Shown here one piece after another: positions 19,175 through 29,138 of a stretch of 64,000 nucleotides of DNA. The stretch is taken from assembly GCF_004342265.1 (NCBI RefSeq), contig NZ_SMCS01000002.1, positions 186,001 to 250,000 of the forward strand, read 5' to 3'. The DNA is from Luteibacter rhizovicinus. GTDB lineage: Bacteria > Pseudomonadota > Gammaproteobacteria > Xanthomonadales > Rhodanobacteraceae. Position 1 is the stretch's first letter. Every line of letters begins with the position of its first letter. The notes beneath the pieces are model-generated. The model ran no database searches, was not told where the DNA came from, and was given only the letters and a program-made list of their open reading frames with translations. The position numbers were made by a program, and so were the translations under genes.

Positions 19175-22100
19175 TTCAGGTCCCGCATCAATCTGAAGCC
19201 CACGTCCTTCTGTGCCGCACCTTTGTCCTCGCGGCGCGCCTCGACCGTGCATTCCGACCAGTAGCTGGTGAAGCTGCCGCCGCGCACCATTAACGTGCCC
19301 CCGAGAGTTACCCACTCCCACACGTTCCCCGCCATGTTTACCAATCCCCACGGATTGGCCTCGCGTCCGCGCGCCGACACGGGCGCGCCGGTACCGTCGC
19401 CCGCACTGGCCTTGGGTGGAATGCAATTGCTGTCTTCGGCCTGGCGCCAACCGCTGCCTGCCTGCGCCGCATGTATCCACTCGGCGTCGGTAGGAAGACG
19501 ATAGGGCCAGCCACCACTGGCCTTGGTAAGCCACGAGGCATAGGCCCTCGCCTGAGCGACGCCGATGTTGTCCATTGGCAGACGACCCAACTCCTGATCG
19601 TCGACAGTCACGGCACTGCACTGGCCGGTCGCTGCGCAGAAGCGGTTGAACTCGGCCACGGTGATCTCCGCGCGGCTCAACGCGTAGGGATGACCACCGT
19701 CGATGCCCGGTATCACCACCAGTGCGGGACCGCGATGGCCATCGACCTGGTCGAAACAGAATTTGCCGCGACCGACCATATCCGGATCGCCGCACGGGTC
19801 CGGACCATCCGGCAGACGAGGACCGGCCTCCGCGACCGGCGCCGTACCCGCGGCGACCGTGGCCGTCACGGGTGCGACCTTGCGACGGGCAGCCCTGGCC
19901 ACGCCCGTCGCTTCTGTCGCTACCGCCGTCGACGTGGCGGCGGCGGGTGCCGCGTCGGTCGACATGAGCCGGTCCAGTCGCGCACTCAACGTGCCTTCGG
20001 GCAACTTGCCGCGCGTCTTGAGATCTTTTTCCAGCTGCGTCATGCCAGCGGCGTCGCTGCGATACAGACCGTCGAGCTGCATTTTGATCCGAGCGTAATC
20101 CGCATCGGCCAACCGCTGCTCGCCCGCCCCCATGATTGCGGCGACGACGTCGTAACGTGCCTTGGCAGCGCGTAGATCGAGACGGTTCCCCAGCGTCTCC
20201 GTACCCTGCCCCAGCATGTCCGCGGCGCGCTGGTACTGGCCCTGCTGGAAGACATCTTTCGCCTGGCCGAGATACGCCCCGGCCAACAACTGCGGACCGT
20301 CGCCGCTAAGAAATGCATTACCCGGTTGCAAGGCGCGGATCCGGCTCAGTGCGTCCCGCGCCTTGGTCACGTCATTGACGGTAGCCGCACGATGCACCGA
20401 TTCGATGCGTGCCGTGACCTCGGCATCGGCGCTGTCCTTGTCCAACCGGGCCATCAGTGCCTGCTGGAGCGCGTCGAGTCGGCTTTGCTGTCCAAGTAGC
20501 GCTTCGGATTTTGGAGCAAAACGCAGACCAAAATCCACCAACGCCAGATCCTGCTGCAGATGAAGCGGGTCGGTTTGCTGGGACGCCGCGTTGGCGATAG
20601 CCACACCCAGCGCATCGGCAAGCCGATGGGTTTCCGGTGCGGTATCGCTACTCAACGTTTCCATCGTCGACGCCACCGCCGCCTGCCACGCGGGATCCAG
20701 CGAAGGTTTGGCGACCAGTCCGGCCAACGTATCGCGCGCTTCGGCCAGATCGTGCGTGGATGCGGCGGGTTGTGCCGCCAGCTGCTTGCTGGCATAGGCA
20801 CGATCGGCGACGTCGACCTGCACCGCGCGCAACTGCAAGCGCAGCGACGAGGGGAACCACTGGCTGGCGACAGCGAGCCGGCCACGTGCTTCGTCCCGCC
20901 GGCCGGCGGCAAGCGATTGACCGATGGCTTCGTCGTAAGCCAGCTCCAGTTCCGGATTCTTCAGCAGGGTGCTGTCCGGTTCGATGGCGTGAATCTTCGC
21001 CAGCGTGGCGGCAGCGTTGTCGGCGTCGTTCCCGAAGATGGCACCCGCGGCGATCTGTCGACCCAGGTCGGTGTCGAAGGTATTGAGCAATGCATTCCTC
21101 TGCCGCTCCATTGCCTCGCGCCGGCCATCCAGCGTCGGTGCGTACAAACGCATGCGATCGCGCATCGCGAATACGTGCAGCGCTCCGGCATAGTCGTAAC
21201 GGCCGGCCGGCGGATTCCACCGTGCATCGATCCGGCTCAGCAGGAAGTTCTGGATGGCATCGCCGCGATCGTCGAGCAGACGACGACGATCGTCGTCGTC
21301 AAGGCTGGACAGCGCCTGCAATGCCTGGTCTTCGTCGCGGTAGTGCTGTGGATCGTTCGGTGCGAAACGCGCGGATACCTCAGTGACATGGCGACCGTGC
21401 AGATATCGCACCGCCCCCCAGCTCCCTCCCGCGAGCACGGCGAGCGCGGCTACGCCGTAGCCGAGCACAGGGAGCAGCCTCTCCTTGAGACCGATATCGC
21501 GAAGCCCTTCAAGCAGCGCGTCGACGTTGTTCAGCCGGTGCTCGCTGGTAAAGGCGACGGCCTGACACAGCGTGCCGTACTGGCGTCGCGTGAGTCCCGC
21601 CACCGCAGGCGGCTTGCGATCTTCACGCATCGCTACCTCGGCGCTGAGCTTGTCGAAGGGATGCTTGCCGGTCAGCAGTTCGAACACCACGCAACCCAGC
21701 GCGTAAATGTCGTCGCCCGGTGAGGGCAACTGACCGCGAATCATCTCCAGGCTGGCATAGGCCGGGGTCAGTGCGCCGAGGGTGGCGGCATCGAACACCG
21801 TCTGCTCACCGGACGCATCGCCCATGTGTTTGCCCGCACGGGCGATGCCGAAATCGAACACTTTGGGTATTCCCTCGCGAGTCACCATCACATTGCCCGG
21901 TTTGAAATCGGAGTGGACGACACCGGCCGCATGGGCACGCCCCAGAGCGCGCGCCATGCCGTCGATCAGCGGTCGCGCGCGGCTCAACGGCATGCCGTTA
22001 TAGGCCTGCTCGCGGATCAGCGTCTTCAAATCGCAGCCGTCGATGTATTCCATCGTCATGAAGACGTTGGTGCCGTCCTTGTCGAAATCGAATACACGCA

Positions 22101-22815
22101 CGATGTTGTCGTGCGCCAGTTTCTGCGAACGCCGCGACTCGCGCTGCAGGGCGACCAGCGAATCCGGGTGACGCCTGAATTCGTCGTTGAGCACCTTGAC
22201 CGCCAGCCAGGGATCGCGGTCGCGCGCTTCGACCTTGCGGTCGTCGCGGGCCAGAAACACCACGCCCATACCGCCGCGGCCCAGCTCGCGCTCGAGATAG
22301 AACCGGCCTTTGAGCAGACTGCCCACCGTCGCGTAATCGCCACCCGCCGCGTCGGCGATACGCTGCCAGCTTTCCAGACTGGAAGTGCTGTGCGAATGAG
22401 TGCCGGTAAGCCCGACATGCGTGCCCGATGGCGCGGATGGCACAGCGGCGGCGGGCTGCACACGCGTGATATCGTCCGCGTCCAAAGGCACCGCGCGCGA
22501 TCTCGGCATGACCACCGTGGCGTCGTCGTCGACGAGCGACGGCGGGGATGTGCGCGCGGTGGGCTTCACTACCGTCGCATCTTCCTCCGGTGCCGGTGCG
22601 GCACGCAGCGCATCGAGCCGGGTCACCAGCGTGATGGCGTCATCGGTGCCGATACCGTCCTCTTCGCGCAGGCGGCGCAGGGTTTCGACGCCGGCGAGGT
22701 ATTCGTTTTCGTGCAGCGCGCCGCGGGATTCCAGCGCACCGAGTACAGCGGCAAGATCGAGCTTCCCGCTGCGCAGGGCAGTCACCAGTTCGACGACGGA
22801 AGCGGAGTCGTACAT
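19171..22815 (-). CDS. ppkA: T6SS Ser/Thr kinase PpkA with C-terminal FGE-sulfatase-like domain
   Basis: A 1214-residue kinase. The N-terminal 160 residues carry two DATVVxP threonine motifs (Thr81, Thr100) and a TRVQP (Thr117). The Hanks kinase domain follows: GRGGMG loop (179-184), Lys207, HSDFKPGN (301-308; catalytic Asp303, with HSD replacing HRD), DFG (321-323). A membrane helix near residue 455, a long helical region, and a C-terminal formylglycine-generating-enzyme-like domain (RLPTDAEWIHAA, NMAGNVWEWV, VRGGSF, VGFRLMR) come next. The FGE cysteine pair is missing. PpkA phosphorylates T6SS regulators such as TagH or TssL. It begins 6 nt after pppA. Confidence 0.9.
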   Translation of the reverse strand: MYDSASVVELVTALRSGKLDLAAVLGALESRGALHENEYLAGVETLRRLREEDGIGTDDAITLVTRLDALRAAPAPEEDATVVKPTARTSPPSLVDDDATVVMPRSRAVPLDADDITRVQPAAAVPSAPSGTHVGLTGTHSHSTSSLESWQRIADAAGGDYATVGSLLKGRFYLERELGRGGMGVVFLARDDRKVEARDRDPWLAVKVLNDEFRRHPDSLVALQRESRRSQKLAHDNIVRVFDFDKDGTNVFMTMEYIDGCDLKTLIREQAYNGMPLSRARPLIDGMARALGRAHAAGVVHSDFKPGNVMVTREGIPKVFDFGIARAGKHMGDASGEQTVFDAATLGALTPAYASLEMIRGQLPSPGDDIYALGCVVFELLTGKHPFDKLSAEVAMREDRKPPAVAGLTRRQYGTLCQAVAFTSEHRLNNVDALLEGLRDIGLKERLLPVLGYGVAALAVLAGGSWGAVRYLHGRHVTEVSARFAPNDPQHYRDEDQALQALSSLDDDDRRRLLDDRGDAIQNFLLSRIDARWNPPAGRYDYAGALHVFAMRDRMRLYAPTLDGRREAMERQRNALLNTFDTDLGRQIAAGAIFGNDADNAAATLAKIHAIEPDSTLLKNPELELAYDEAIGQSLAAGRRDEARGRLAVASQWFPSSLRLQLRAVQVDVADRAYASKQLAAQPAASTHDLAEARDTLAGLVAKPSLDPAWQAAVASTMETLSSDTAPETHRLADALGVAIANAASQQTDPLHLQQDLALVDFGLRFAPKSEALLGQQSRLDALQQALMARLDKDSADAEVTARIESVHRAATVNDVTKARDALSRIRALQPGNAFLSGDGPQLLAGAYLGQAKDVFQQGQYQRAADMLGQGTETLGNRLDLRAAKARYDVVAAIMGAGEQRLADADYARIKMQLDGLYRSDAAGMTQLEKDLKTRGKLPEGTLSARLDRLMSTDAAPAAATSTAVATEATGVARAARRKVAPVTATVAAGTAPVAEAGPRLPDGPDPCGDPDMVGRGKFCFDQVDGHRGPALVVIPGIDGGHPYALSRAEITVAEFNRFCAATGQCSAVTVDDQELGRLPMDNIGVAQARAYASWLTKASGGWPYRLPTDAEWIHAAQAGSGWRQAEDSNCIPPKASAGDGTGAPVSARGREANPWGLVNMAGNVWEWVTLGGTLMVRGGSFTSYWSECTVEARREDKGAAQKDVGFRLMRDLK

Positions 22816-22821
22816 GGCCGG

Positions 22822-23547
22822 TTACTCCTGTAAACGGACGATAACGGCGGAAACGTTGTCGCGGGCCGCACGGCCCAGCGCCAATTCGAACAACCTGCCC
22901 AACAGCGATTGCGGATCCCGTGCACGACCGCATTCGGCATCCAGCTCGTCGTCCGGAATTTCCTTGTTGATACCGTCGGAACAGAGAAGGAACTGCATGC
23001 CAGGACGGCAGCCTGCAACCACCCAGTCGACGAACAGTTGTTCCTCCGCACCGATCGCACGAGTCAGCACGCCGTTGCCCGGCGCCGGAGCGGATGTCGC
23101 ACTGGCGGGACCGAACTGGGTCTCGTCGTCCTTCACGCCATGCACGTGATCGTGAGTAATTTGCCGCAGCCGGCCATCGTCGTAGCAATAGGCGCGGCTA
23201 TCGCCCACCCAGCCGCAGAGCATGAAGTCGCGATCGTGCACCAGCACCACGATGGTCGAGCCGATCAGATCCACGCTGCGCGCTTCCGCGGTGCTGCGCA
23301 GATCGGTGTTGATCGTCTCCAGGGCGTCTTCGATCGACTCCACGAAGTCGAGCACACTACCCGGCCGCGGCAGTGCGGTAAGGCGCTCGACGATCAAACC
23401 GCTGGCATAGTCGCCCGCCGCGTGGCCACCCAGTCCATCCGCCACTACCCACAAGCCAACGTCGTCGCGAACCAGAATCGCGTCCTCGTTATGACGCCGG
23501 ACCTTACCGGTCTCGGTACGTCCAACCGTGCGATAGCTCACCGTCAT
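22822..23547 (-). CDS. pppA: PP2C-family phosphatase PppA (Stp1-like)
   Basis: A 241-residue metal-dependent protein phosphatase. All PP2C motifs are present: RRHNEDAILV, VVADGLGGHAAGDYAS with the metal-binding Asp and Gly, STIVVLV, GWVGDSRAYCY, LLCSDGINK and the C-terminal RDNVSAVIV. In T6SS loci it reverses PpkA phosphorylation and so turns secretion down. The start at 23547 overlaps the TagF stop by four bases, which overrides a longer upstream frame. The order tagF-pppA-ppkA is typical of post-translationally regulated systems. Confidence 0.92.
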   Translation of the reverse strand: MTVSYRTVGRTETGKVRRHNEDAILVRDDVGLWVVADGLGGHAAGDYASGLIVERLTALPRPGSVLDFVESIEDALETINTDLRSTAEARSVDLIGSTIVVLVHDRDFMLCGWVGDSRAYCYDDGRLRQITHDHVHGVKDDETQFGPASATSAPAPGNGVLTRAIGAEEQLFVDWVVAGCRPGMQFLLCSDGINKEIPDDELDAECGRARDPQSLLGRLFELALGRAARDNVSAVIVRLQE

Positions 23548-24296
23548 GACCCTGCTCCGACTGGTTCGTGGACCGCCGGCACAGGCCATCGCGCGTCGAT
23601 GTGCGCGGCCTCGAGGAAGCCTGCATACAACGCGGGATCGGGCAATCCAGCGGTAAGCAGCAACGATCCGGACGCGCGATCGGCCTCGGCGCTCCACCAT
23701 AGACACCAGCCGTCGCTTGAAGCGATGCTCTGCGTCCACATCGCGGTCAGCAACGCCGTCGCGTCGACGCTCTCCGGCAACGGCAAGCGGTACTGGACCG
23801 CATGCTTTCGATCGAGCCGGAAAGACGGTGCGCGCGCTGGCAACGCACGCGTTTCGACGGGCATCGTAAGGGCCGCGACCTGTGCATCGAAGGTCTCGAC
23901 ATTCGAACGAACCGCCTGCGCCGCACGAAAAACGTTTTCCATCGCCGCGAACCAGCGCCCGTCGTCACACAGCACGCCGGGTTGCGCAGGCGTATCGGTC
24001 GCGACGCGCCCCGCGATCACCATCGGGAAATGGCGACCGACCCGGTCCGTCGCCGGCCCCAGCACGCCCGCCCAGGCCGCTCCGGTGCAGACGCCCGGAG
24101 CGAGCAAGAAGCGCCATAGCGGGCTAGCGCGATAAGCCGACTGCCATCGCTCGCCCAGGACGTCGCGACTTTCCGCCACGGCGTGCGAGAAGTGGCGGTC
24201 CCACACATCGACGAAGGCCGAAGGCAGCCGGCGCTGCACGAAGTCGCCCGCACCGGGCAATTTGCCGAAGAAACCGGGAGCCGCGATGCTTTGCAT
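23544..24296 (-). CDS. tagF: T6SS accessory protein TagF (ImpM)
   Basis: A 250-residue ImpM/TagF protein with the family opening GFFGKLPGAGDFVQRRLPSAFVDVWDRH, the segment YRASPLWRFLLAPG and VGRHFPMVIAGR. TagF is a negative post-translational regulator that sequesters TagH in some bacteria. It is separated from the tssM stop by 3 nt and overlaps pppA by 4 nt, so it lies within one translation-coupled block. Confidence 0.9.
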   Translation of the reverse strand: MQSIAAPGFFGKLPGAGDFVQRRLPSAFVDVWDRHFSHAVAESRDVLGERWQSAYRASPLWRFLLAPGVCTGAAWAGVLGPATDRVGRHFPMVIAGRVATDTPAQPGVLCDDGRWFAAMENVFRAAQAVRSNVETFDAQVAALTMPVETRALPARAPSFRLDRKHAVQYRLPLPESVDATALLTAMWTQSIASSDGWCLWWSAEADRASGSLLLTAGLPDPALYAGFLEAAHIDARWPVPAVHEPVGAGS

Positions 24297-24299
24297 CGT

Positions 24300-27200
24300 C
24301 TAGCCTCCGCACCGGAAGCGCTGCACGTCGCCACTGAGGAAGGGATTCTTCAGGTTGCCGGCCTGCAACGGCAGTTGCACGACGTGGCCGCCAAAGTCGA
24401 ACTCCGCATTGAAACGCAGATCGGACTGGCGCTTGAGGCGCGCCGCCTGCAGTGCACGGAAGAACGACCATTCGCCAAGGTAATCGAGTGTACCGAGCGG
24501 CTTACCCGCCGCATCGTAAGCCGTCAGCGTGACATGCCCCGGCGTAGGACCGGGCCACTTCATCGTCATGCTCGCCGCGCCACCCTGGCGATAGTCGTAC
24601 TTCTGTCCGTCGATCTCGACCAGCAACCGATCCACGCCCTCACCCAGCGTGGGCGCAAGCAAGGTGAAGCCGACCTCCGGCTGGCTGCCGCCACGGAAGT
24701 ACATCTGCCGGATGCGATCGGCGGCCTGCACCTGCGCAAGGATCGCGGGCGGACCGGCCACGGCGCCCGGCCCACTCTTCCAGCGCCAGGTTTTTCCGCT
24801 GACATCGATCAGCTTTTCCAGCGACTGTCGGTACAGCGAATCGAAGCGGCCACCGTTACCGAACAGGTCGCCGAAATTCTGCAGCGGAATCTCGCTCTGG
24901 CTGTTCGCATCGAAGGGATAACGTCCCCGCGTGAAATCGGCGCAGTCGGTACCGATCGCCTGCTTGACCTGATCGCCCAGCGCACTCTGCGTGCCGCTTG
25001 CCACCAGCGCCTCGCTCTTGCCGGTCAGCGCATCGATCCACCCGGCTACCGGCGGGGGCAATTGTGTTGCTTCCTGCCGCGCCAACAGCAATTGCGGATT
25101 CGGCTGGCTCGCGCTGAAGTCGGTCATGGTGAGCAAGGTCTTGCTGAGCTGGTCCAGCACACCGAGCACGTGATCGATGGGCGCGGCGCCCGCGGCACCT
25201 TCGCCGAGTTTGTTCAGTGTGGCGAAATGTTCGCTGATGGCCTGACCGGGCGCCGGTCCACTGCCTGCTCCCGCGTGGTCACCGCCCAGCACGGCGGCCA
25301 GCGCGTGGTTGGTCGCAGCTTTCTTTTGCGCCACGCTGGCGGCCTTGGCCAGGACACTGGCTGTCGCGTCCGGCGCACTGGCGCGCATCAGATCGGTCGT
25401 GTTGTCGCGCACAAGGCCGAGCAGCAATTTGAGCGGCGAACTCGGCCCACCCAACTTGGCCGCTATCGCGCTGGCATCCTGGATGCTGGCCGCAGGCTGT
25501 AACTGCAGATCGGCGAGCAACGCATCCCAGGTCTTGATGTAATCCTGCTCATACAGCACCTGAACCTGCTGCGCGAGACGGGCCTTCTGGATCGTATCGG
25601 TGCGCGCGGCACCGAACACCCAGTCGTTCTGCACGAACTGGTCCACTGCCTCGCCGATACCTTTGCCCGCCTCGGAGGCAAACACCGACTGGGTGTACAA
25701 CGCAGGCAACGGCTCGGACAAAGGTGTGCCGCTCCTGCGACGGAACACATTGCCAAGCAGGCCCAATGCCTTGTCCAGTTGCAGCGGCGGCTGGGCGGTG
25801 CTTTCCACCCCGAGTTTGAAGCTGCCGTAGACCAGGCTCGACAGGTCCGCCGAACGCAGCGTATTACGTGCCTGCTCCACCAGCGCCGCGTCTACCGGCA
25901 GCGTGTGCAGCCGGCCGGGCTCCGCGAGCAGCGCATGGAAATGCCCGGCCAACGATTTCTGCAATACGGGATCGTCCGGGAAGACACCGCGCCATTCGAT
26001 ATCGGACAGTGTCCCGAGCTCGTCGGCATCCACATGCGCCGGCTGGCCCAGCATCAGGTAGCCCTTGAGGTAGTAGTACAAAGCCTGCGGATCGGCGGCA
26101 TGACGCGTCAGGCCGTGGCGGAACTGCGCGGCAATGCCAGGCAGCAAGGTAGCGTTGAGTTCGCGTAGATAGGCGTCGTGCAATTCTTCGCCGACCGCAT
26201 GCCCCTGATAGAGGCCAAGACGCATCAGCAATGGCACGTGGCCGCGGTACAGATTCGCGGCATCGACCGCACCGCCGATAGCCTCCAGCCGCGTAAGCGA
26301 CAGTGCGAAGTACTGCCGGGGCGTGGTGGCTGTCGAAGGATCGGGCGAAGCCGGGCGTGCCTGCAATGTCGTCTGCACCTGCGCCAGATAGTCGCTGTTG
26401 CGCGCATAGCTGCCGGCCATACCGGCCACCAGTAAAACGGTGGCCAGCAGCACGCCCGCATAGCACGCGACCTGCAACCACGCCTTGCGTCGCTCCAGCC
26501 TGGGATTGGTGCCTGCGAACCCCGACTCCTTGAACAGCACTTCCTTCAGAAGACGCTCGACGAAAAAGGTACGACTCTGCATGCCGGGTGCATGCACGCT
26601 CGCATCGTCCAGCCCGAAGGTGCGGGCCACCGCGCCCATCATGCGATCGATCGGCGTGCCCTCCTGCGTGCCGGAGGTGAGATACACCCCCCGCAACAAC
26701 AACGGCGCGCCGTAGGCATGACCGGCGAACACGCCTTCCACGAACTGTCGCGCCGTTTCGCCCAATGCGGCGAACTGTTGCGGGAACGAGAGCACCGCCG
26801 CGCGGCGCAGCCGGTCGCGTTCCACATGCAGGCGATCGAGCAACCGCGAATTGAGCCGTTCCAGCAGCAGGTTGAATTCGTCGGCGAACATCCTTGCCGC
26901 GCTGCCGTCCATGGTCTTCGCGACCGGGAACGACATACCCCACACCTGGCTGCGCAGTTCGGGATTGAGGTCGTCGAAGAACTCCGTAAAACCGGCCACG
27001 AGATCGCACTTGGTGAACACCATGTACACCGGGACACCGATGCGCAGGTGCTCGACCATCTCGTCGAGCCGGCGGCGGATGGCCTGCACGTGCTGATCGC
27101 GCTCGGCCTCGTCGAGCACGATCAGATCGGACATGCTCATGCTGACGATCACGCCATTGACCGGCCGACGCCGACGGTACCTGCGCAACAGTTTCAGGAA

Positions 27201-27797
27201 CTCCGTCCACGCGGCGCCATCCGCCTGACGATCGGAATCCTGCGTGATGTAGCGGCCGGCCGTGTCGAGAAACACCGCCTCGTCGGTAAACCACCAATCG
27301 CAATTGCGCGTGCCGCCGATGCCGCGCAGCGCCTGCTTGCCAAAACGATCGGCAAGCGGGAAATTCAGGCCGGAGTTCTTGAGCAGCGTGCTCTTGCCCG
27401 AGCCGGGCGGACCGATCACCACGTACCACGGCAAGGTATAGAGATTGCTTCCCCCGCGACGCGTCTTGCGCAGGGTCTGCACGGCTTCCTGGAAGCGCGC
27501 ATAAAGCTGCGCGCGTTCGCCGCCGTTCTGGTCGTCGCCGACGTCCTGCGTCGCGGCCAGCTCGCCGGACATCCGGCTGGCCTTGTTACGGTGACGCAAC
27601 TGCTGAATCTGCAGCCATGCCGCCCACACGATCACCAGCAGAAGAATCGTCAGCAAGCGGGCGACCGGACTGGCCAACGGTTGCATCGAGCCCAGCCCGA
27701 GATAGGGACCGAGCCACCAGATCAGCAGCGCCAACAGCAGCAAGCCGATCAGCGTCACGAACCAGCCGGATTTCATTAGCGCGACGAGCTTGCTCAC
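24300..27797 (-). CDS. tssM: T6SS membrane-complex protein TssM (IcmF)
   Basis: A 1165-residue inner-membrane protein. Two membrane helices near the N terminus (about 11-30 and 48-64) flank a cytoplasmic region with an intact Walker A, GPPGSGKST (129-137), and the DTAGRY switch. A third helix lies near residue 450, followed by the large periplasmic IcmF domain. TssM forms the trans-envelope core with TssL and normally TssJ. The frame starts with GTG at 27797, 5 nt after the tssL stop; an ATG seven codons later is an alternative. No tssJ gene was found in the locus. Confidence 0.93.
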   Translation of the reverse strand: MSKLVALMKSGWFVTLIGLLLLALLIWWLGPYLGLGSMQPLASPVARLLTILLLVIVWAAWLQIQQLRHRNKASRMSGELAATQDVGDDQNGGERAQLYARFQEAVQTLRKTRRGGSNLYTLPWYVVIGPPGSGKSTLLKNSGLNFPLADRFGKQALRGIGGTRNCDWWFTDEAVFLDTAGRYITQDSDRQADGAAWTEFLKLLRRYRRRRPVNGVIVSMSMSDLIVLDEAERDQHVQAIRRRLDEMVEHLRIGVPVYMVFTKCDLVAGFTEFFDDLNPELRSQVWGMSFPVAKTMDGSAARMFADEFNLLLERLNSRLLDRLHVERDRLRRAAVLSFPQQFAALGETARQFVEGVFAGHAYGAPLLLRGVYLTSGTQEGTPIDRMMGAVARTFGLDDASVHAPGMQSRTFFVERLLKEVLFKESGFAGTNPRLERRKAWLQVACYAGVLLATVLLVAGMAGSYARNSDYLAQVQTTLQARPASPDPSTATTPRQYFALSLTRLEAIGGAVDAANLYRGHVPLLMRLGLYQGHAVGEELHDAYLRELNATLLPGIAAQFRHGLTRHAADPQALYYYLKGYLMLGQPAHVDADELGTLSDIEWRGVFPDDPVLQKSLAGHFHALLAEPGRLHTLPVDAALVEQARNTLRSADLSSLVYGSFKLGVESTAQPPLQLDKALGLLGNVFRRRSGTPLSEPLPALYTQSVFASEAGKGIGEAVDQFVQNDWVFGAARTDTIQKARLAQQVQVLYEQDYIKTWDALLADLQLQPAASIQDASAIAAKLGGPSSPLKLLLGLVRDNTTDLMRASAPDATASVLAKAASVAQKKAATNHALAAVLGGDHAGAGSGPAPGQAISEHFATLNKLGEGAAGAAPIDHVLGVLDQLSKTLLTMTDFSASQPNPQLLLARQEATQLPPPVAGWIDALTGKSEALVASGTQSALGDQVKQAIGTDCADFTRGRYPFDANSQSEIPLQNFGDLFGNGGRFDSLYRQSLEKLIDVSGKTWRWKSGPGAVAGPPAILAQVQAADRIRQMYFRGGSQPEVGFTLLAPTLGEGVDRLLVEIDGQKYDYRQGGAASMTMKWPGPTPGHVTLTAYDAAGKPLGTLDYLGEWSFFRALQAARLKRQSDLRFNAEFDFGGHVVQLPLQAGNLKNPFLSGDVQRFRCGG

Positions 27798-27802
27798 GAC
27801 GG

Positions 27803-29134
27803 TCAGGCCCCTGGTTGAAACAAAATCTCGACACGCCGATTGCGCGTGCGGTTCGCCGGCAGTTCCGCCGGCAACGCGATGGGCTGCGACGCGCCGGCGC
27901 CGCTGGACTCGATGCGTCCCGGCTGGGCCAGGCCCTGCCCCAGGATCTGCGCCACCGCCCGCGCCCGCACTGCCGATAGCTCGTAGTTGTCCTTGAAACG
28001 CAGCGAGCGCACCGGCTGATCGTCGGTGTGTCCGACCACCACCACGCGTCCGACGAGCTGATCGATCGCGGCGGCCACTTTGCGCAGCAACCCCTGCTGG
28101 TCGGGCGCGACGTCCACGCCACCCGACGGGAACATGGCGGCCGCATTGAGTCGTACTTTCGCTTGCCCGTCGGGCTGCTCGTCCACGCTAAGAAGGCCAG
28201 CCTGTTCTTCCGGCGCCAGCAACAGCTTCAGGCTCTTTCGCGCCGCTGCGGGACGTGGCGCATCCTCCGGGGGCACGGAGCTCAGCAGGCCGATCTGCGC
28301 AACCTGCGCACTGATCGGCGAGGACTGTGCATTCAGCCGCGCATGGAACCAGAGGAAGGCGCCGAACAGCACGCATGCCGCTGCTGCCGCGATCACCCAC
28401 AGCGGGACATAGCGCAGCACCGGATTGCGGCGATCCTCGATACCACGCCAATGCGGCGCAAGCGCCTCGGCGGCCGGCCCGCGCTGCGCACGAATGCGCC
28501 GATAAAGATCGTCCTGGATCTCGGCCAACCGGGCCCGTCCACCCGCTTCGATCTGATAACGCCCGCAAAACCCAAGCGTCAGACCGATGTACATCAGTTC
28601 GATCAGATCGACATGGCGCGGCACGTCATCGCACAGACGATCCAGAATAAGGAAGAATTTCGCGCCGCCGTAGGACTCGCTATGGAACGTCACCAGCAGC
28701 GTCTTCTGCGCCCAGCCGCTCTGCTCGCTCCATGGCGAATTGAGCACGGCCTCATCGAGCATCGTGCACAGCACATAGCGCGCCGCGGTGACCGCATGCG
28801 CCGCGATTCCCGCCTCGCCCGCGCGACTCTCGAACTTGCGAATCTGCACCAGCACCTGCTCGCGCAGATGCGCCGTATCCGGCGGGGACGCGTTGTGCCG
28901 CAACTGCACCGAAAGCAGCAGCAACGGGCTGGCAGCCTGAACCAGCGGATTCAGGCTGCGGCCGAGAAATTCGCTGATATCCGCCCCGGCGATGCCAGGC
29001 GCCGCGGACCGTGTCGAAGCGTACGGCGGCGCGGCAGGTGGCGGTGGCCCGGCGACGGGCGGCGCGCTCTGGCGTGGACGTACGACGGTTGCGTCGGGGA
29101 AGGGATCGTCCGTACCCGGACCGGGCGTACTCAT
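27803..29134 (-). CDS. tssL: T6SS protein TssL with C-terminal OmpA-like peptidoglycan-binding domain
   Basis: A 443-residue evolved TssL (DotU family). The N terminus contains DATVVRP with Thr16, the same motif found twice in PpkA. The DotU cytoplasmic domain follows (NPLVQAASPLLLLSVQLR, CTMLDEAVLNSPW, FFLILDRL, LGFCGRYQ). One membrane helix comes next (VIAAAAACVLFGAFLWFHA) and then a periplasmic OmpA-like domain (VVVVGHTDDQPVRSLRFKDN, LSAVRARAVAQIL, NRRVEILF) for binding cell wall. The start at 29134 has GAGGGTGAGCGC just upstream and lies 4 nt after the tssK stop. Confidence 0.93.
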   Translation of the reverse strand: MSTPGPGTDDPFPDATVVRPRQSAPPVAGPPPPAAPPYASTRSAAPGIAGADISEFLGRSLNPLVQAASPLLLLSVQLRHNASPPDTAHLREQVLVQIRKFESRAGEAGIAAHAVTAARYVLCTMLDEAVLNSPWSEQSGWAQKTLLVTFHSESYGGAKFFLILDRLCDDVPRHVDLIELMYIGLTLGFCGRYQIEAGGRARLAEIQDDLYRRIRAQRGPAAEALAPHWRGIEDRRNPVLRYVPLWVIAAAAACVLFGAFLWFHARLNAQSSPISAQVAQIGLLSSVPPEDAPRPAAARKSLKLLLAPEEQAGLLSVDEQPDGQAKVRLNAAAMFPSGGVDVAPDQQGLLRKVAAAIDQLVGRVVVVGHTDDQPVRSLRFKDNYELSAVRARAVAQILGQGLAQPGRIESSGAGASQPIALPAELPANRTRNRRVEILFQPGA

Positions 29135-29138
29135 GCGC

